From contig NZ_QXTH01000004.1 of assembly GCF_003946865.1 (NCBI RefSeq), positions 124,001-188,000 of the forward strand: 64,000 bases of DNA, in the 5' to 3' direction. Below are positions 7,227 to 15,512 of this stretch, in pieces (the first letter of the stretch is position 1; every line of letters starts with the position of its first letter). The position numbers and the translations under genes were made by a program. The notes under the pieces were generated by a model, which saw only the letters and a list, made by a program, of their open reading frames with translations, was not told the DNA's origin and did not search any database. Origin of the DNA: Antribacter gilvus (GTDB lineage Bacteria > Actinomycetota > Actinomycetes > Actinomycetales > Cellulomonadaceae).

Positions 7227-7871
7227 TCATCCCTCCCGGTGGACCAGGGCCGGGTGCCGCGGGTCGTCGACCCGGACGACGAGGTCCGCGATCCCCTCGG
7301 GGTCGGTCTCCTCGGCGTACCGCTCGTAAGCGGGCAACGTCCATTCCTGGTCCGGTCCGGTCCGCCGCCGCAGGGTCGCCGGGCGCAGCGCCAGGTGGAC
7401 CGCCAGGTCCAGGTCAAGCCACCGGCCGAGAACGAGGCAGCCGTCGAGGACCACGACGAGCCCCGGCTCGGCCGGCACGGGCGCGGCCCGGGTCGCCCGG
7501 TCGGTCACGGGGTCGCGCAGGCTCGGCAGGTACCGTCCCGTGCCTCCGGGACCGACGGCGGACAGCACCTCCCGGTTGAGAGCGCTCACGTCCAGCCGGT
7601 CGTCGAGGAGGGCGTCAGGGTCGTGGTGCCCGTGCTCGAGCCGGAGCGACCGTGGCCGGAGGAAGTCGTCCGCGCGGATCCTGGCGACCGGGTGCCCGGC
7701 GGCGCGCAGCGGCTCGACCAACGCGTCGGCCAGGTCCTCCGGACGGGTCGACGGGTGGCCGTCCACCGCGAGTCGCACGGCCTGGTCCCGAGCGGTGCGG
7801 TCCGCCCGGTCCAGGACGAGGTCGACCACGCGCCGGACGAGCACCTCCGCTGTCACCGGCTCCACACGCAC
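7227..7871 (-). CDS. Uridine-kinase-like P-loop family protein with degraded Walker A
   Basis: A 214-residue protein with the overall pattern of actinobacterial uridine-kinase-like nucleoside kinases: RLAVDGH, then RIRADDFLRPRSLR, a GPGGTGRY loop, VVVLDGCLVL, and an Arg-rich lid ATLRRRTG. The normal GxxGxGK[ST] P-loop is replaced by DGHPSTRPEDL, which has no Lys and no Gly triplet, so ATP binding in the usual way is doubtful. The GTG start lies 6 nt after CACCAT on the minus strand, a weak leaderless pattern. It converges on the ArsC fusion gene with only 4 bp between the stops. It may be an inactive or repurposed family member. Confidence 0.7.
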   Translation of the reverse strand: MRVEPVTAEVLVRRVVDLVLDRADRTARDQAVRLAVDGHPSTRPEDLADALVEPLRAAGHPVARIRADDFLRPRSLRLEHGHHDPDALLDDRLDVSALNREVLSAVGPGGTGRYLPSLRDPVTDRATRAAPVPAEPGLVVVLDGCLVLGRWLDLDLAVHLALRPATLRRRTGPDQEWTLPAYERYAEETDPEGIADLVVRVDDPRHPALVHREG

Positions 7872-7943
7872 CGGGCCATGGTGTCATCCCGGGTGAATGT
7901 CGGTGGCAGGGTGCAGTCTGGTGCCACCGAGCGAGGAGAGATC

Positions 7944-8678
7944 ATGACCGAGAGCACCACGCCCGCACCGGAGGGGTTCGGCCGGTTGGACGCCGTCGTC
8001 CTGGACGTACCCGACCCCAAGGCGTCAGCGGCGTTCTGGCAGGCCTTGGCGGAAGCCACGGTGGAGCAGGAGGAGAGCGACGGCTGGCTCACGCTGGGCA
8101 CGCCGGACGGCTGGTCCATCGCGTTCCAGCCGGCACCCGACCTGGTACCGCCCCAGTGGCCGGGTCAGGACCACCCGCAGCAGCTCCACCTGGACCTGAA
8201 CGTGCCGGACGTCGCCGCGGCCACGGAGCGGGCAGTGTCGCTCGGGGCCACGCTGCTGCGGGAGAGCGAGACCTGGAACACCCTTGCCGACCCGGCCGGG
8301 CACCCGTTCGACCTGTGCGCAGCGGAGGGCAACCAGGGCACCACCGTCTTCGGCGTCACGTTCGACTGCCCGGACGCGTCCGGGCTCGCCCGCTTCTGGT
8401 CGCAGGTGCTGGGCGAGGAGGTCACCTACGACGCCGACGGCATGGCCATGCTCGGCGGCGACCGCGCCCTCCTGTTCCAGGCCGTCGAGAACTACAACCC
8501 GCCGGCGTGGCCCGACCCGGCCAGGCCGCAGCAGCTGCACCTCGACATCCAGGTACACGACCTCGACGCCGGAGAGGCCGCCGCGCTCGAGCTCGGCGCC
8601 ACGCGCCTGCCCGGCGGTGCCGACGGCTTCCGGGTCTTCGCCGACCCGGCCGGCCACCCGTTCTGCCTGGTTCGCTGA
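7944..8678 (+). CDS. VOC-family protein with two glyoxalase-like domains
   Basis: A 244-residue protein made of two vicinal-oxygen-chelate (glyoxalase/dioxygenase) modules of about 120 residues each. The modules repeat the same motifs: LDVPDPKASAAFWQAL and DCPDASGLARFWSQVL, then QQLHLDLNVPD and QQLHLDIQVHD, and each ends with DPAGHPFDLC or DPAGHPFCLV. The internal duplication is clear. The metal-ligand pattern is incomplete compared with glyoxalase I, so the reaction is unknown; many such proteins bind antibiotics or small metabolites. The ATG follows GAGGAGAG at suitable spacing. The start is divergent from the kinase-like gene. Confidence 0.85.
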   Translation: MTESTTPAPEGFGRLDAVVLDVPDPKASAAFWQALAEATVEQEESDGWLTLGTPDGWSIAFQPAPDLVPPQWPGQDHPQQLHLDLNVPDVAAATERAVSLGATLLRESETWNTLADPAGHPFDLCAAEGNQGTTVFGVTFDCPDASGLARFWSQVLGEEVTYDADGMAMLGGDRALLFQAVENYNPPAWPDPARPQQLHLDIQVHDLDAGEAAALELGATRLPGGADGFRVFADPAGHPFCLVR

Positions 8679-8726
8679 GCGGGAGGGGGCTCGTCCCTCA
8701 GCGGAACGCGGGGCTACCGATCGAGC

Positions 8727-8927
8727 ATGCTCGCTCGCATCGTCGCGCCAATCACCTTCGCCCGCTCCTGCGATCTGCCAGGGCTGCAGGCAGCGGATCT
8801 TGCTGCCTATCTCCATCGACGTCGCGAAACCGTGACCGACCAGCATCCACGTGCACGGGCGACGCTGACGAGGTTATGTGGGCTGCTCGACCTCACAACG
8901 ATCCACCGCCGGACCTGGGTGCCGTGA
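8727..8927 (+). pseudogene. DUF3800-like C-terminal remnant
   Basis: The 66-residue reading frame contains GLQAADLAAYLHRRRE followed by a basic helix and RRTWVP. This resembles the C-terminal part of DUF3800 proteins (nuclease-fold proteins often found on mobile DNA), where an LQ.ADL.AY.. segment precedes the end. The rest of the domain, including its acidic N-terminal motif, is absent upstream. The simplest reading is the tail of a decayed or deleted gene. Whether it is translated cannot be told from sequence. Confidence 0.4.
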
Positions 8928-8931
8928 CGAC

Positions 8932-8964
8932 AAAAAACTGAAGCCCCACCAAGGTGGGGCTTCA
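8932..8964 (-). terminator. Perfect palindrome with adjacent A-run
   Basis: TGAAGCCCCACC and its exact complement (8939-8964) form an 11-bp stem with a 4-nt loop. A run of six A at 8932-8937 becomes a U-run after the stem on the minus strand, so this has the form of a minus-strand intrinsic terminator although no minus-strand gene lies upstream. It may be left over from the lost element. Confidence 0.5.
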
Positions 8965-9134
8965 GGCTGGCAACGTTCCGGTGACCGGCCCGTTGTTCTC
9001 CGAACATATCAGCGGGCGGTTCCCTGTCCAGAGGTGTCGGCGACCGGCACCCGACACCTCCTGTTCCTCCCCGCGTCAGCCGGCGGACACCGCCGCTGCC
9101 TAGCGTCACGGGCGACCCGACTCGAGGAGGAGCC

Positions 9135-11015
9135 ATGCCCGGCACCTTGCGACGCGCACGCACGCGACGCTCCCTGTCCCTTTCCGTCGCCGCCGTCGCT
9201 GCGGCGGCCGTTGCCTTCCCGCTCCTGGCGACCGTGCCGACGGCGGCGCCCGCCGCCGCCGCGCCCGGCGACGTGGCGTACACGCAGGACTTCAACAGCA
9301 CAGCGAACGGTGGGCTCCCGGCGGGCTGGCGCCCGGCGTCCGGGAGCTGGGCCGTGCAGGACGGCCGGCTCGTGGGCCAGGCGGGCTCGATCACGCGCAT
9401 CACGTTCGGGCCGCACCTCGAGAACTACCGGCTGGAGGCGACGATCCGCTTCGAGCAGGTGAACAACGGCACACGCTGGCTCGCGCCGATCCTCGACATC
9501 GCTCCGAACGGTGCCGTGCCGTGGTGGCAGGCCGCGATGCGCACGAACACCACCGCGGCAAACGGCCTGGAGCTGGCGCAGCGCACGTCGGGCAACGCGT
9601 GGAACGTGCCGTACACCGCGTCGGCTCAGTCGGACGCGGGCACGGGGCGCGACGTCCGGATCGCCATCGAGGTGCAGGGCACCCACGCGACGTGGATCTA
9701 CGACGGCCAGGAGCGGCTCGAGGGAACCATCGAGCGGTCGGCCGACGGCGTCCTGGGCTTCTCGGCCGACGGCGCGCGGATCTCCGTCGACGACGTCCGC
9801 GTGACGGAGATCGAGCCGTGGACCCCGGTCGCCGGTGAGGGCGAGCTGCCCGTCACGGCCGCGCACCGCGGCTACTCCGCGGTGACCCCCGAGAACACGC
9901 TCGCCGCGTACGTGGCGGCCATGCGCTCCGGCGCGGAGTTCGTGGAGATCGACGTCCACACCACGGCCGACGGCATCCCCGTGGTCATGCACGACCAGAC
10001 CGTGGACCGCACCACCGACGGCACCGGCAACATCGCGCTGCTGCAGTCGCCGTACGTGGCGACCCTGGACGCGGGCTCGTGGTTCAGCCCGGCGTTCGCC
10101 GGGCAGCCCGCCCCCACCTTCGCGCAGACCCTCGAGCTCATGCGGACCGGGTCGTCCGCGATGCTCCTGGAGATCAAGGGGCCCGAGACGCAGGCCGAGG
10201 TGAACCGGGTCGTCGACATGATCACGGCACGCGGGCTCGCCGGCCGGATGGTGATCCAGTCCTTCGACGCGAACGTGCTGCGGTACGCCAAGGAGCGAGC
10301 CCCGCAGATCCCCACGGGGTACCTGGTGTCGACGGTGCACGCCGACCCGGTCGCCGTGTCGCGCGACCTGGGCGTCTCGTACTACAACCCCTCGGCGGGC
10401 GCGCTCACCGGGCGCCCCTCCGTGGTGGCCGAGCTCAACGCCGCGGGCATCGCGGTCTTCGCGTGGACCGTCGACTCTGCGGACCACTGGAAGCAGCTGA
10501 CCGCCGCCGGGGTCGACGGCATCATCACCAACCGGCCCGGCGCGTTCATCGGGTGGAAGCAGGCTCAGGCGCAGGTCCCGGCGCCGGACGAGCCCACGGT
10601 CCAGGTCCTGGCCCCCGTCGCGGGCGGCACCTTCGACACGGGGGCCGACGTCGTCCTGGCCGCCTCCGCGACCGACGCCGACCAGGTGCAGCTCACCGTG
10701 GACGGCACGCCTGTGGACAACGGTACGGTGCTGGCGGCCGCTGACCTCGGCCTCGGTGAGCACACGGTCGTCGCCCGGGCGACGGGTGCGGGCGGCGACG
10801 TCGAGGCGACGGCCACCTTCACGGTGACCGTCACTCCGGCGGGACTGCGCTCGCGCCTTGCCGCACTCCCTGTCGCGACCGGGCAGCTCCAGCAGCTGCT
10901 GACGGCGCTGGAGGCGGAGGACTGGGCGCGGCTCCGGTGGGCCGTCGCAGAGCACGTCGTCGACCCGGCGACAGCCGAGGCGCTGACCGCCGAGGTGGAG
11001 CACCTGGCGGGCTGA
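9135..11015 (+). CDS. Secreted glycerophosphodiester phosphodiesterase with N-terminal lectin-like and C-terminal Ig-like domains
   Basis: A 626-residue exported protein. Residues 1-45 are a Sec signal ending near AAAAPGDVA. Residues 50-230 form a beta-sandwich of the LamG/DUF1080 type (DFNSTANGGLPAGWR, ITFGPHLENYRLEATI). Residues 236-478 are the GDPD TIM barrel: AAHRGYS with catalytic H244, TPENTLAAY, FVEIDVHTTADGIPVVMHD and MLLEIKG. These carry the Glu/Asp/His metal and catalytic residues. An Ig-like domain follows (about 485-570), then a helical tail. Predicted role is release of glycerol phosphate and alcohols from glycerophosphodiesters or teichoic-acid-like polymers outside the cell. 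The ATG follows GAGGAGG. A very long hairpin lies just after the stop. Confidence 0.88.
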   Translation: MPGTLRRARTRRSLSLSVAAVAAAAVAFPLLATVPTAAPAAAAPGDVAYTQDFNSTANGGLPAGWRPASGSWAVQDGRLVGQAGSITRITFGPHLENYRLEATIRFEQVNNGTRWLAPILDIAPNGAVPWWQAAMRTNTTAANGLELAQRTSGNAWNVPYTASAQSDAGTGRDVRIAIEVQGTHATWIYDGQERLEGTIERSADGVLGFSADGARISVDDVRVTEIEPWTPVAGEGELPVTAAHRGYSAVTPENTLAAYVAAMRSGAEFVEIDVHTTADGIPVVMHDQTVDRTTDGTGNIALLQSPYVATLDAGSWFSPAFAGQPAPTFAQTLELMRTGSSAMLLEIKGPETQAEVNRVVDMITARGLAGRMVIQSFDANVLRYAKERAPQIPTGYLVSTVHADPVAVSRDLGVSYYNPSAGALTGRPSVVAELNAAGIAVFAWTVDSADHWKQLTAAGVDGIITNRPGAFIGWKQAQAQVPAPDEPTVQVLAPVAGGTFDTGADVVLAASATDADQVQLTVDGTPVDNGTVLAAADLGLGEHTVVARATGAGGDVEATATFTVTVTPAGLRSRLAALPVATGQLQQLLTALEAEDWARLRWAVAEHVVDPATAEALTAEVEHLAG

Positions 11016-11036
11016 CGGTTCGGACCCGGGAGTCCG

Positions 11037-11099
11037 CTTCGAGAACGCCATCGGGTGCCGTTACCCGCGGGGTAGCGGCACCTGATGGCGTTCTCGAAG
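11037..11099 (+). terminator. 30-bp hairpin with 3-nt loop at the GDPD gene end
   Basis: Arms at 11037-11066 and 11070-11099 pair over 30 positions around a GCG loop. The only two non-Watson-Crick positions are G opposite T and T opposite G on the plus strand, which become G-U pairs in plus-strand RNA but A-C mismatches in minus-strand RNA. That asymmetry suggests the structure serves the GDPD transcript. No U-run follows. Confidence 0.75.
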
Positions 11100-11124
11100 G
11101 GGACTGCCCTGTGTGGCGCGAGGG

Positions 11125-12231
11125 TCAGCGAGGGCGCGTGCCCTCCGGCGGCGGGAAGCCCGGGTACTGGACGTAGCCGCCGCCCGGCCGGGTCTGCGTC
11201 GGGCCCGGCTGCGTCGGGACCGGCGGCGCGGGCACAGGCGCGGGCGGCGCGGGGAACGGCGGCGCAGCCACGGTCGGCGCAGGGGGCAACGGCACGGCCG
11301 CGGAATGCCTGGGCGGCACAGGCCCGGCCGCAGCGGGCACAAGCCCGGGCGCCGCGGGCGCCGGCATCCTGACCCCGGTGGGCGCCGGCACGGTCGGCAT
11401 CGCCGCCGTCGGGGCGTCCAGGTGGGCCTGCACGAACGACCCGGCCGGCACCGGCACGGCGTAGCCCACGGCGGGTTCGGCGCCCAGGGTGCGAGCGCCT
11501 GACTCCCCGGCGGCCGCGCGGCCGCGCAGGTACCGCACCAGCGCGCCGACGCCCGCACCGACGACCAGCACCGCCACGATGCCGCCGCGGATCACGCGGC
11601 CCCACCGGACGTCGTCCTCCTCCTCGGCGGGCCCCTGGCCGACGACGGCCCCCGCCGTCTCGCTCGGCGACGCCGACGGGCTGGGGCTCTCGGAGGCGGC
11701 CGGTGCCGGCGCGGCCGACGCGGCCACGGCCGAGGCAGCGGCCGAGGGGGCGGGCTCCGTCGAGACGCTGGGCTGGGCGGACGGTGCCGTGGAGGCGGCG
11801 GGCTCGTCCGGCGTCGGCGCGGGCGCGGGCGCGGCGGGCTCCGGGGCCGCGGCATAGGTCACGGAGTAGGTGATGATCCCCTTGCCCGTGCTGTGCCGCA
11901 CCGTCGTTGAGGAGGTGGGGTTGCTCAGGGTGTGCACCTCAGGCCCGGCCACCCCGCGCCCGCTGACGCAGTAGGCCACGATCTGGCGTCCCGCAGGCGC
12001 GGCGACGCCCACGGAGACCAGCTTCCCGTCGAGCTCCGCCGACGCGTCCCCGGCCGGGCAGGACCCGACCGGCGTGACGGTGTCTGCGGCGGCGGGCGCC
12101 GCCGTCGGACCGACGATCAGGACGGCCAGCCCTGCGGCCAGGCCTGTCGCGGCGACCGCCACACGGGCGGGGCCTGGCCTTCGCCCGGGACGCGGGGTCG
12201 GGGGCGGACAGGTGGGGGTGTGCCGTCGCAC
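11125..12231 (-). CDS. Secreted single-pass membrane protein, two-Cys outer domain and Pro-rich cytoplasmic tail
   Basis: I do not recognise a family for this 368-residue protein. A signal (about 21-49) is followed by a small outer domain with two Cys (C58 and C88) that could form a disulfide, then a long Ala/Pro/Ser linker (about 128-205), an acidic patch EEEDDVRW, one transmembrane helix (GGIVAVLVVGAGVGALV, about 218-236) and a Pro-rich tail ending YVQYPGFPPPEG. The layout suggests a wall-spanning anchored protein with a flexible stalk. The GTG start follows GGAGGAG at 7-nt spacing. It converges on the GDPD gene and shares the hairpin between them. Confidence 0.65.
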   Translation of the reverse strand: MRRHTPTCPPPTPRPGRRPGPARVAVAATGLAAGLAVLIVGPTAAPAAADTVTPVGSCPAGDASAELDGKLVSVGVAAPAGRQIVAYCVSGRGVAGPEVHTLSNPTSSTTVRHSTGKGIITYSVTYAAAPEPAAPAPAPTPDEPAASTAPSAQPSVSTEPAPSAAASAVAASAAPAPAASESPSPSASPSETAGAVVGQGPAEEEDDVRWGRVIRGGIVAVLVVGAGVGALVRYLRGRAAAGESGARTLGAEPAVGYAVPVPAGSFVQAHLDAPTAAMPTVPAPTGVRMPAPAAPGLVPAAAGPVPPRHSAAVPLPPAPTVAAPPFPAPPAPVPAPPVPTQPGPTQTRPGGGYVQYPGFPPPEGTRPR

Positions 12232-12307
12232 GCTCGTGCTCCTCCGGGTCGGTCTGTGGCGGCCACGCAGCCGAGGACCGCACCCTAGGACATTCCTCGT
12301 GAAGTTC

Positions 12308-13849
12308 CTACCGCCGTACCCGCGGGGTGCCGCGCCGGGCCTGTCGGCGCAGGCGCCGGAGCACCTTGCGATAGGCGCCCGGGCGCACGGGCAGGGCCCA
12401 CTGTGCCACGCGCGTGGGCCAGCCGACGTCGGCCCCGAGGTCGTGCAGGAGCTCGTCCACGTTGTGCATGGAGAACGGGATGATGTTGGTGCCGCGCGCG
12501 TGCCGCCCGTCGGTGCGCTCCTCCATCCACGCGAGCCGCCGGTCGACGGCCCCGTCCATGAGGATCGCCGGGGGCAGCCGGTACCGGCCCGTCAGCAGGG
12601 CGGCGATCCAGGCGGCGCCGACCTCGGCGGACAACGGGCTGAGCAGCGACGAGTTGTATCCCGCGAACGACAGCCCGGTCACCCGCGGCGGGTGGATCTG
12701 CCGGTAGAGACGGAAGTTGCCGCGCCGGTCGGTCAGCAGGTCCTGCACGTCGTCGGGGAGGAACGGCACCTCCTGGCGGAACCCGGTGCCGCACACCACG
12801 ATCTCGGCGGGGAGGATCGTCCCGTCGTCCATCTCGACGCAGGGCTCGCCGCCCTTGTCGAGCAGCCGCGCGACGGTCCGGTCACGCAGCACGTCGATGC
12901 GGCCCTGGGCCACGCGCTCGAAGAAGCCCTCGGTGACCAGCGAGACGGTGGACCGGGCGATGTTCTCGAACGGGCCGTCCGGGACCAGCCCCAGCTCGTC
13001 GAGGCGGAGCTGGGACGTGACGACGCGCTGGACGCCGTCGAGCAGCGCGTTGCGGGCCCGCGAGCCGCGGCCGTGGATGAGCTTCTCCACCCCCACCGGC
13101 TCGACGTACCGGAACAGCCCCTCGCCGAGGCGCGTGAGGAGCAGGTACTTGTAGTTGAGCCAGCCCCCGAGGTGGGTGGGCATCTTCCACAGGAGGTTCC
13201 GCGCCACCACGGTCGTCGCCGCCGCGACGTCGGAGACCGGGACCGCCACGTCGCACGCCGACTTGCCGTACCCGATCACCACGACCCGCCTGCCGACCGT
13301 CTCGGCGACGGTGTGGAGGTCGATGGCGTCCACCAGCCGGCCGCCGGCGGCCTCGAACTCCTCGATCCCCTCGAAGTCGGGGAGCGCGGGCTCGGAGAAG
13401 ACCCCGTTGGCGACGACGAGGTGGTCCACGCGGTCGGTGGTCTCCTCGCCGGTGGCGACGTCCCGGGTGGTGACGTCCCAGCCCAGGGCCACCAGCCCGG
13501 CGCCCTCGGCCCCCACCGGGCGGGGCCCGCGGACCGGCTCGGCCCACAGCACCTCGGACCCGGTCCGGAGCGCGTCCCCGAGACGGAACCGGGCGACGTA
13601 GTCCTCGAGGTAGGCCTGGACCTGCTCGCCGGACGGCCACTCGGGGTACCGGCGCGGCATCGGGTGGTCCGAGAACGCGTAGGTGCCCTTGTCGTTCTGC
13701 GTGGCCAGCCCGGGGTAGCGCCGCGTGGCGCTCCAGACGCCCCCCACGTCCGGGGCCTTCTCGTGCACCACCACGTCGAAGCCGTACTCGCGCAGCACCT
13801 TGGCGGTGCACAGGCCGGCGAAGCCGGCGCCGATGATCGCGATGCGCAT
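12308..13849 (-). CDS. Flavin-containing monooxygenase-like NAD(P)/FAD oxidoreductase
   Basis: A 513-residue flavoprotein of the FMO/Baeyer-Villiger-like class. The FAD motif IAIIGAGFAGLCTAKVL opens the protein, GGVWSATRRYPGL follows, and VVVIGYGKSACDVAV near residue 200 binds NADPH. The GTGFRQEVPFLP segment near residue 370 matches the ATG-type motif. The strict BVMO fingerprint FxGxxxHxxxW is not obvious, so oxygenation of N, S or carbonyl substrates cannot be separated. I chose the ATG at 13849 (MRIAIIGAG) over an upstream frame extension because the Rossmann strand starts right there. The gene is followed closely by the membrane protein gene at 12231 on the same strand, about 75 bp away. 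Confidence 0.83.
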   Translation of the reverse strand: MRIAIIGAGFAGLCTAKVLREYGFDVVVHEKAPDVGGVWSATRRYPGLATQNDKGTYAFSDHPMPRRYPEWPSGEQVQAYLEDYVARFRLGDALRTGSEVLWAEPVRGPRPVGAEGAGLVALGWDVTTRDVATGEETTDRVDHLVVANGVFSEPALPDFEGIEEFEAAGGRLVDAIDLHTVAETVGRRVVVIGYGKSACDVAVPVSDVAAATTVVARNLLWKMPTHLGGWLNYKYLLLTRLGEGLFRYVEPVGVEKLIHGRGSRARNALLDGVQRVVTSQLRLDELGLVPDGPFENIARSTVSLVTEGFFERVAQGRIDVLRDRTVARLLDKGGEPCVEMDDGTILPAEIVVCGTGFRQEVPFLPDDVQDLLTDRRGNFRLYRQIHPPRVTGLSFAGYNSSLLSPLSAEVGAAWIAALLTGRYRLPPAILMDGAVDRRLAWMEERTDGRHARGTNIIPFSMHNVDELLHDLGADVGWPTRVAQWALPVRPGAYRKVLRRLRRQARRGTPRVRR

Positions 13850-13982
13850 CGAGGGACTGCTTCCGACAGGGTCCGGTGGTCGCAACATGACCGACAGGTA
13901 CCGACAAGAGCGGACAAGGGTGCTGTTGCATCCACGCTACAAGTTCATTGTCACCCCGTCGACCCCGGGCGGCGGTGAATTC

Positions 13983-15485
13983 TTACAGGCGCCTGTGGGA
14001 CCACTGACCTGCGAGGAGAGTCGCCGCCACCGGCAGGGTCCGCAGCGCGTCCGACGCAACCGCCGGTTCGTCGAGCGACGGCACGTCGAGCACCGCCAGG
14101 TCCGCCGGCCCGCCGGCCACCGGGGCGGTGCCCCGGCCGTCTGTCGAGGCCGCGAGCCCCTGCGGGAGCGTCAGCGCCTGCTCGGGGTGCCACGGCTCCC
14201 GCCCGTCCCGGCTGCGCGTGACCGCCGACGCGAGCGCGATCCACGGGTCGAGGGGTGCCACGGGTGCGTCGGAGCCGAGGACGACCCGCACCCCGGCCCG
14301 GGCCAGCGAGGCCAGCGGGAAGGTGCGGTCGGCGCGGCCGGGCCACAGCTGCTCGGCGACGTCCCGGTCGTCCATGGCGTGCTCGGGCTGGACGCTCGCC
14401 GTGACGCCGAGCCGTGCGAACCGCTCCACGTCCGACCAGCGCAGGAGCTGCGCGTGCTCCACCGACCCGCGAGCGCCGGACGCGGCGAACGCGTCGAGGG
14501 CGAGCGCGTTGGCGCGGTCGCCGATGGCGTGGATCGCGCAGTCCAGGCCGCCGGCCGTGGCGCGGGCCATGAGCGGCACGAGGTCGTCGGTCGGCACGTT
14601 GAGCAGGCCGTGCGCGTCGGGTCCTGTCGCCCCGGCGTAGGGCTCGAAGCAGTACGCGGTGCGGGTGTTGAGCGAGCCGTCGGAGATGACCTTGAGCGGC
14701 CCCTGCGTGAGCAGAGGGCTCGCCGTGAAGGTGCCGCCCGTGCGCAGTCCCTCGGCGAGCACGGCGTCGAGGTGCTCGGGCCACACGCCCGCGCGGACGC
14801 GCAGCGCGTCCCAGCCGAGCCCGGCCCGGCGGCGCCACACCGCCAGGTTGTCGGCCACCTCGAAGTCGGTGACGCCGACGACGCCCCGCTGTGCCGCCGC
14901 CCGGGCGGCGTCGGCGACCAGGGCGTCCGTGACGTCGTCGGGCGCCTGGACGATGCGAGGGCTGGCGGGGATCCACTCGTCCTCGCGGAGGAGGCCGGTG
15001 GGGTGCTCGATCCCCAGGAAGCGCAGGCCCGCTGTGCCGGCCCAGGCGGTGTGGAGGTCGCCGGACAGGAGCACCACCGGCGTGCCGCCCGCGACGGCGT
15101 CGAGCAGGGCGGCGGTGGGCTCGTCGGGCCAGACCGCCCAGCGGAACCCGAAGCCGACGAGCGGCTGCCCGGGTGCCGGGGCCATGGCGGGGTCCGCGAG
15201 GCAGGCCGCGACGAGGCGTACGGCGTGGGCGGCCGACGTCGCGCCCGAGACATCGAGGCGACGGCGCACCAGCGCCCACTGCGTCAGGTGGGTGTGCGCG
15301 TCCCACAGGCCAGGGACCACGAGGCGCCCGTCGAGCTGGACGCGCTCGGGGGCTCCCGGCCCGGGCGCCTCGGGGGCCGCCTCCCCCGCGGGCACGACGG
15401 CGGTCAGCCGGTCACCCTGGACGTACAGGTCGACGAGGCCGTCGGTGCCGAGGACGCGCGCGCCCACGAGGATCAGTCCGTTCAC
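13983..15485 (-). CDS. Amidohydrolase family protein (YtcJ-like, amidohydrolase-3)
   Basis: A 500-residue metal-dependent hydrolase. VVPGLWDAHTHL near residue 60 carries the HxH metal pair; CAIHAIGDRAN (about 310) and SVEHAQLL (about 335) supply the further His residues; VVLGSDAPVAPLDPW (about 415) supplies the late Asp. The order matches YtcJ-type cytosolic amidohydrolases acting on unknown N-acyl or cyclic amide substrates. I chose the GTG at 15485, giving MNGLILVGARVLG, because TACCGT lies 7 nt before it on the minus strand; the GTG at 15494 overlaps that hexamer. The UPF0303 gene ends 27 bp upstream, so readthrough from it is possible. Confidence 0.85.
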   Translation of the reverse strand: MNGLILVGARVLGTDGLVDLYVQGDRLTAVVPAGEAAPEAPGPGAPERVQLDGRLVVPGLWDAHTHLTQWALVRRRLDVSGATSAAHAVRLVAACLADPAMAPAPGQPLVGFGFRWAVWPDEPTAALLDAVAGGTPVVLLSGDLHTAWAGTAGLRFLGIEHPTGLLREDEWIPASPRIVQAPDDVTDALVADAARAAAQRGVVGVTDFEVADNLAVWRRRAGLGWDALRVRAGVWPEHLDAVLAEGLRTGGTFTASPLLTQGPLKVISDGSLNTRTAYCFEPYAGATGPDAHGLLNVPTDDLVPLMARATAGGLDCAIHAIGDRANALALDAFAASGARGSVEHAQLLRWSDVERFARLGVTASVQPEHAMDDRDVAEQLWPGRADRTFPLASLARAGVRVVLGSDAPVAPLDPWIALASAVTRSRDGREPWHPEQALTLPQGLAASTDGRGTAPVAGGPADLAVLDVPSLDEPAVASDALRTLPVAATLLAGQWSHRRL

Positions 15486-15512
15486 GCGGCACACGGTAAC
15501 CCCGCCGGGCGG

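Larger units (their letters stand above)
8679..9134. other. 456-bp gap: DUF3800-like remnant and a palindrome, otherwise empty
   Basis: No intact gene is visible between the VOC gene and the GDPD gene. The gap holds a short DUF3800-like fragment (8727-8927), a 26-bp perfect palindrome preceded by an A-run (8932-8964), and about 170 bp before the GDPD start that shows only a Shine-Dalgarno. Confidence 0.6.

Noticed and set aside
8727-8927. Active small gene after the VOC gene
   Set aside because: No Shine-Dalgarno or promoter is seen, and it looks like the last part of a larger DUF3800-type protein.
12074-13978. 634-codon plus-strand frame over the FMO-like gene
   Set aside because: Low-complexity translation and no start signal. 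The minus-strand frame carries both Rossmann motifs.
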